Shown one piece after another: positions 60,382 to 64,000 of a stretch of 64,000 nucleotides of DNA (position 1 is its first letter; every line of letters starts with the position of its first letter). Source of the stretch: Tabrizicola flagellatus (GTDB lineage Bacteria > Pseudomonadota > Alphaproteobacteria > Rhodobacterales > Rhodobacteraceae); the NCBI RefSeq assembly GCF_008271465.1, contig NZ_VMDU01000011.1, positions 34,561 to 98,560 of the forward strand, read 5' to 3'. A program made the translations under genes and the position numbers. The notes under the pieces were generated by a model that was not told where the DNA came from, ran no database searches, and was given only the letters and a program-made list of their open reading frames with translations.

Positions 60382-61253
60382 ATCAGCCCGCGCGCGCGAA
60401 GGTGACGGGCGATCACCTCGTCCAGCGCGGTGTCCTGCCAGTCCGGCAGCCAGCGGCGCAGCGGCGCGGGGTCGAGCGCGTGCGGGTGGTCGAAGAGGTA
60501 GAGCATCTCGCGCAGTTCGCGGGCCAGTTCCCAGACCGGGCTGGCCAGGGTGAAGATCCAGCGCGGGAAGCGTTTGATGCGCATGGGGCGGCCTGAGAGG
60601 CGGGTGATCCGCGCCGCAAGGTCGGAAATGGTAAAGGCGTGGCCGGCGAAGGGGATGTCGGCATAGGCGGGCAGAGCTTCGCCCAGGGCCACGAGCGCCA
60701 CCGCCGCGCGGGCCATGTCGGGCAGGAAGGCATAGGCATGCAGCGCCTCGGGGTCGCCCAGCGCGGTGACCCTGCCCTTTCCCACCTCGCCCAGGATGAC
60801 CCGGTTCATCACCATCTGCGGCGCCTCGGGCAACAGGAAATCCCCGCCGCGCAACAGGATCGTCCGCTGGCCCCGGTCCGCCGCCGCCCGGTAGCGCGCC
60901 TCCATCTCTGCGCGGATGCGGCCCTTGCGGGCGACGGGGCGGTGCGGGGTGTCGGGGCCCCAGGGGCCCGGCTCCATGCCGTAGGGATAGACGTTGCCGG
61001 GGACGAGCAGCGTCGCGCCCGAAGCCCGCCCCGCCGCAAGGACCGAGGTGGTGATCTCGGGGATCAGCCGGTCCCAGTCGTGATAGGCGGGCGGGTTGAG
61101 GCCGTTGACGATGAGGTCGGCCCCCCGCGCCGCCGCGGTCATGTCGGTGCCGCGGGCATAGCGGTTGACCGTCCAGCCGGCCCTCTGAAGCGCAAGCGCC
61201 ACCTGCCCGCCAAACCCGCCCGAAGCGCCCAGAACCAGTGCCGTCCGTGTCAT
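60378..61253 (-). CDS. NAD(P)-dependent epimerase/oxidoreductase-like protein
   Basis: A 291-residue extended-SDR-type protein. The Rossmann motif is LVLGASGGFGGQVALALQRA at residues 7-26. A Tyr-containing segment, VPGNVYPYGMEPGPWGPDTP, occupies the place of the active site but lacks a clear YxxxK, so it may be an atypical or reductase-like member. No membrane segment. The start follows AAGGAG. It is divergent from the LysR gene, which probably regulates it. Substrate unknown. Confidence 0.87.
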   Translation of the reverse strand: MTRTALVLGASGGFGGQVALALQRAGWTVNRYARGTDMTAAARGADLIVNGLNPPAYHDWDRLIPEITTSVLAAGRASGATLLVPGNVYPYGMEPGPWGPDTPHRPVARKGRIRAEMEARYRAAADRGQRTILLRGGDFLLPEAPQMVMNRVILGEVGKGRVTALGDPEALHAYAFLPDMARAAVALVALGEALPAYADIPFAGHAFTISDLAARITRLSGRPMRIKRFPRWIFTLASPVWELARELREMLYLFDHPHALDPAPLRRWLPDWQDTALDEVIARHLRARGLI

Positions 61254-61344
61254 GATGATCTCCTTTCGCCGTCTGGCGCGGATATGCCGGCAGCGACAGC
61301 CAAAAGGAATTGCATGAAATCAACCATGGGCTATTCAATATCGC

Positions 61345-62220
61345 ATGAATGTGCCCGACTGGTCCCTGATCCGATCCTTCCTTGCCGTGGCCGAGGCCGG
61401 CTCGCTTTCGGCGGCAGCGCGGGCGACGGGGATCAGCCAGCCGACGCTCGGCCGCCATGTCCAGGCGATCGAGGCGGCGCTTCAGGTCGCCATCTTCGCG
61501 CGCACGGCGCAGGGCCTGACGCTGACCGAGGCCGGCCAGGCCCTGATGCCCGCCGCCCGCGCCATGCAGGCCGCCGCCGCCGAACTGGCGCTGACCGCGC
61601 GCGGCCGGGCCGAGGGGATCGCCGGCACGGTGCGGATCACCGCGAGCCGGGTCGTGTCCTATGCGCTGCTGCCCCCCGTGCTCGCGCGGCTGAGGGCCGA
61701 GGAGCCGGGCATCCAGATCGACCTCGTCCCCTCGGACGCGACCGAGAACCTGTTGTTCGGCGAGGCCGACATCGCGCTGCGCATGTACCGGCCCACGCAG
61801 GGCGACCTGGTGGCGCGCCACATCGCGGACCTGAAGCTCGGGCTTTATGCCGCGCGCAGCTATCTGGACCGCCGGGGCCGGCCGAGGGGGCCGGAAGACC
61901 TGGCCAGCCACGATTTCGTCGGGCAGGACCGGGGCGACCAGATCATCCGCGTCCTGCGCGGCATGGGGATCGAGGCGGTGCGCAGCGACTTTCCGGTGCG
62001 CTGCGACGATCCGGTGACCTACATGCAGCTGGTGCGCGCGGGCTGCGGTCTGGGGGGCCTTCAGCGCGCGATCGGCGATGCCGACCCGGGACTGGAGCGG
62101 CTGGACATCCTGCCCGACCTGCCCGTCCTTCCGGTCTGGCTGACCGCCGCGCCCCGCCTGCGCCAGTCGCCGCGTCTGCGCCGGGTCTGGGACGCCCTGG
62201 CCGGGGCCTTCGCCGCTTGA
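61345..62220 (+). CDS. LysR family transcriptional regulator
   Basis: A 291-residue regulator. The N-terminal winged helix-turn-helix (residues 5-65) reads SLIRSFLAVAEAGSLSAAAR then ATGISQPTLGRHVQAIEAAL. The C-terminal periplasmic-binding-like effector domain begins near residue 95 (GTVRITASRVVSYALLPPVL). It is divergent from the oxidoreductase gene across 91 bases, the usual LysR layout. The intergenic DNA has two short repeats of GCATGAA near the start, but I saw no clear T-N11-A dyad. leuB follows after 54 bases but probably has its own control. Confidence 0.93.
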   Translation: MNVPDWSLIRSFLAVAEAGSLSAAARATGISQPTLGRHVQAIEAALQVAIFARTAQGLTLTEAGQALMPAARAMQAAAAELALTARGRAEGIAGTVRITASRVVSYALLPPVLARLRAEEPGIQIDLVPSDATENLLFGEADIALRMYRPTQGDLVARHIADLKLGLYAARSYLDRRGRPRGPEDLASHDFVGQDRGDQIIRVLRGMGIEAVRSDFPVRCDDPVTYMQLVRAGCGLGGLQRAIGDADPGLERLDILPDLPVLPVWLTAAPRLRQSPRLRRVWDALAGAFAA

Positions 62221-62274
62221 AACTTCCGGGCCGAAGGGCTAGGCCCACGGCGACCATTTCCAGCGGAGCATCCC

Positions 62275-63381
62275 ATGGCGAACCCGTCCCTCCTGATCCT
62301 TGCCGGCGACGGCATCGGCCCCGAAGTCATGGCCGAGGTGAAGAAGATCATCGGCTGGATGGGCGACCGGCGCGGCATCCGGTTCGACGTGTCCGAGGAC
62401 CTGGTCGGCGGCTGCGCCTATGACGCGCACGGTACCCCTCTGACCGACGCCACCATGGCCAAGGCGCAGGAAGTGGACGCGGTCCTGCTGGGGGCCGTTG
62501 GCGGGCCGAAATACGACAAGCTGGACTTTTCCGTGAAGCCCGAGCGGGGCCTTCTGCGTCTGCGCAAGGAGATGGACCTGTTTTCCAACCTGCGTCCGGC
62601 CCAGTGCTTCGACGCGCTGGCCGATTTCTCCAGCCTCAAGCGCGACGTGGTCGCGGGTCTCGACATCGTCATCGTGCGCGAACTGACCTCGGGCGTCTAT
62701 TTCGGCGAGCCGCGCGGCATCTTCAAGGAAGGCAACGAGCGGGTGGGGATCAACACCCAACGCTACACCGAAAGCGAGATCGCCCGGGTGGCACGCTCGG
62801 CCTTCGAGCTGGCACGCAAGCGGCGCAACAAGGTCTGCTCGATGGAGAAGGCCAACGTGATGGAGTCAGGGATCCTGTGGCGCGAGGTGGTGCAGGAGGT
62901 GCACGACCGCGACTACCCGGATGTGGAGCTGTCGCACATGTATGCCGACAACGGCGCGATGCAGCTGGTCCGCTGGCCCAAGCAGTTCGACGTGATCGTG
63001 ACCGACAACCTGTTCGGCGACCTGCTGTCGGACTGCGCCGCGATGCTGACCGGGTCGCTGGGGATGCTGCCCTCGGCCAGCCTGGGCGCGCCAATGGCGA
63101 ACGGCCGGCCGAAGGCGCTGTATGAACCCGTGCATGGCTCTGCCCCCGACATCGCCGGCCAGGGCAAGGCCAACCCGATCGCCTGCATCCTGAGCTTTGC
63201 CATGGCACTGCGCTATTCCTTCGACCTGGGCGAAGAGGCGACCCGCGTCGAGAAGGCGGTGGAGAAGGTGCTGGCCGACGGTGTCCGCACCGCCGATCTG
63301 ATGGGCCCCGAAGGCGGCACCCCGGTCTCGACGGCCCAGATGGGCGACGCCATCGTCGCCGCGCTGGACGCGAGCCTCTAG
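62275..63381 (+). CDS. leuB: 3-Isopropylmalate dehydrogenase
   Basis: A 368-residue NAD-dependent decarboxylating dehydrogenase of leucine synthesis, turning 3-isopropylmalate to 2-oxoisocaproate. Landmarks are [29 protein letters not shown], the arginine-bearing [36 protein letters not shown], the metal-site [20 protein letters not shown] and [19 protein letters not shown]. Length is normal. Other leu genes are outside the window. A degraded copy of the palindromic element lies downstream. Confidence 0.97.
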   Translation: MANPSLLILAGDGIGPEVMAEVKKIIGWMGDRRGIRFDVSEDLVGGCAYDAHGTPLTDATMAKAQEVDAVLLGAVGGPKYDKLDFSVKPERGLLRLRKEMDLFSNLRPAQCFDALADFSSLKRDVVAGLDIVIVRELTSGVYFGEPRGIFKEGNERVGINTQRYTESEIARVARSAFELARKRRNKVCSMEKANVMESGILWREVVQEVHDRDYPDVELSHMYADNGAMQLVRWPKQFDVIVTDNLFGDLLSDCAAMLTGSLGMLPSASLGAPMANGRPKALYEPVHGSAPDIAGQGKANPIACILSFAMALRYSFDLGEEATRVEKAVEKVLADGVRTADLMGPEGGTPVSTAQMGDAIVAALDASL

Positions 63382-63430
63382 GCCCGGCCGGGCCCCTTTA
63401 CGGATCTCTTGCGTGCGTCGGCGGCCTGCC

Positions 63431-63461
63431 GGCGAGGAGTGCACGAAGTGCTCGACGAGCG
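63431..63461. repeat. Palindromic element copy F, one arm only
   Basis: GGCGAGGAGTGCACGAAGTG...CGACGAGCG matches one arm of copies C and E. The expected opposite arm upstream (63410-63420) is only loosely recognisable. It directly abuts the stop codon of the leftward gene at 63462. Confidence 0.65.
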
Positions 63462-64000
63462 TTACCGGGACGGCCCCATTGCCAAGGCCCGGTAATGCGC
63501 AATCCGCTCGGCGTGGTCCGCCACCCGGTCCAGCCAGCGCAGCGCGTCGGTCTCGCGGAAGACATCGGACAGCTCGATCAATCCCGCATGTTCCCGCAGC
63601 AGGGCGCCGCGCCGGTGCTGGCGGGCAAAGCCCTGCACCCGTTCCACCAGCCGCCGCGCCTGGTCGGGCCGCGGTCGTTTCCGCAAGGCTGCCGCCACTG
63701 CCCGCGCAGGCCGCGCAAGCCGCGGACTGTCGGCCAGATGCGCGATCCGGTCGGCCTCGCGTGCCCGCGCGGACAGGCGCGCAAGGTGATCGGTCAGGTG
63801 CATCAGCGCCGACATCCGCGCAAGTTCTTCGGGCCGGTCTGGCGGAACATGCAGCCGGGACAGCCAGGTCTCCAGCCGCCGCAGTGCCGGGTCAAGCTGG
63901 TCCGGCAAGGCCGCAAGAGGCCCCGGATCCCGGCGGTCGCGTGGGTGTGCGTTGACAACAGAATCTGCAGTGAAGGCGGAGGACGCCGGAAGACGCCGGA
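63462..64000 (-). CDS. C-terminal part of a probable Na/Pi cotransporter (PhoU-like tail), cut by window edge
   Basis: The frame runs off the right edge, leaving about 179 C-terminal codons. The visible sequence is helical and soluble: LETWLSRLHVPPDR, LTDHLARLSARAREADRIAH, GALLREHAGLIELSDVFRET, then DALRWLDRVADHAERIAHYR. The ending resembles the PhoU-like cytoplasmic domain after the membrane part of NptA/YjbB-type sodium-phosphate cotransporters, especially the DA-x-RWL-x-RVA-x-H pattern. A separate soluble gene starting at TTG 63908 is an alternative, but the frame is open with no stop to the window edge. Confidence 0.6.
   Translation of the reverse strand, partial: RRLPASSAFTADSVVNAHPRDRRDPGPLAALPDQLDPALRRLETWLSRLHVPPDRPEELARMSALMHLTDHLARLSARAREADRIAHLADSPRLARPARAVAAALRKRPRPDQARRLVERVQGFARQHRRGALLREHAGLIELSDVFRETDALRWLDRVADHAERIAHYRALAMGPSR

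Noticed and set aside
63982..64000. Tandem repeat GACGCCGGAA/GACGCCGGA at the right edge
   Set aside because: Only two copies, in frame with the partial gene, and cut by the window edge; too little to call a repeat feature.
1..64000. tRNA, rRNA, CRISPR array, prophage or insertion sequence
   Set aside because: No cloverleaf, rRNA core, regular spacer array, integrase, transposase or structural phage gene was recognised anywhere in the window.

Overview
The window is dense, visibly GC-rich bacterial chromosome of the order Rhodobacterales (Alphaproteobacteria; Rhodobacter/Paracoccus/Defluviimonas-like). The evidence is protein character (MerR-acyl-CoA dehydrogenase-thiolase-FadB cluster, a Rhodobacterales-style Hint protein, a dapA-slt-smpB neighbourhood, glnK-amtB), frequent ATGA stop/start overlaps, and an absence of phage, IS, rRNA, tRNA or CRISPR features. 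I count 62 genes. Two are cut by the window edges: a GH13 alpha-glucosidase at the left and a Na/Pi-cotransporter tail at the right. No gene-free stretch exceeds 300 bases.

Layout. 1-8.4 kb holds miscellaneous metabolism and transport: alpha-glucosidase, two MFS carriers, DUF4424, asd, an unknown small protein, an aldo/keto reductase and a MuiA-like DUF4139 protein. 8.5-17.3 kb is a beta-oxidation locus under a MerR/LiuR-like regulator with a perfect TGACGTTAACGTCA dyad: acyl-CoA dehydrogenase, GST, thiolase, three small related unknown proteins, a cupin and a FadB-type fusion. 17.4-24.1 kb is a homogentisate pathway, divergent from maiA-marR. Its leftward arm is hmgA, a 41-aa membrane protein, fahA, an unusual MBL-fold protein, an FAD hydroxylase and a DUF2783 partner; the last two resemble the two-component 3-hydroxyphenylacetate hydroxylase MhaAB.

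24.1-37.9 kb is the most intriguing region. An IclR regulator sits between a leftward aldehyde dehydrogenase-HAD-aminotransferase operon and a rightward TctCBA-aminotransferase-kinase-UPF0261-SDR operon. The second aminotransferase belongs to the ethanolamine-phosphate/phosphohydroxylysine phospholyase type, so kinase plus phospholyase suggests degradation of a hydroxylated amine or amino acid. A proline-racemase-family enzyme with an odd Ser/Thr pair lies next to it.

37.9-48 kb has housekeeping and transport genes (dapA, slt, an ion channel, smpB, sseA, an aromatic aminotransferase, a DMT carrier, a Hint protein, a CoA-transferase). 48-64 kb has a DMT carrier, amtB-glnK, a class A PBP, mlaA-mlaC, a type I secretion ABC/adaptor pair, a membrane protein overlapping a secreted phosphodiesterase-like protein, an SDR-like oxidoreductase with a divergent LysR, leuB, and the Na/Pi-cotransporter end.

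Two dispersed palindromic repeat families recur at gene ends. One, about 60-75 bp, has six copies, including one inside a reading frame and one that fills an intergenic gap and supplies a Shine-Dalgarno sequence. The other is a 33-nt near-perfect palindrome found twice between convergent genes. All assignments are by reading sequence and recalling families; no database search was run.
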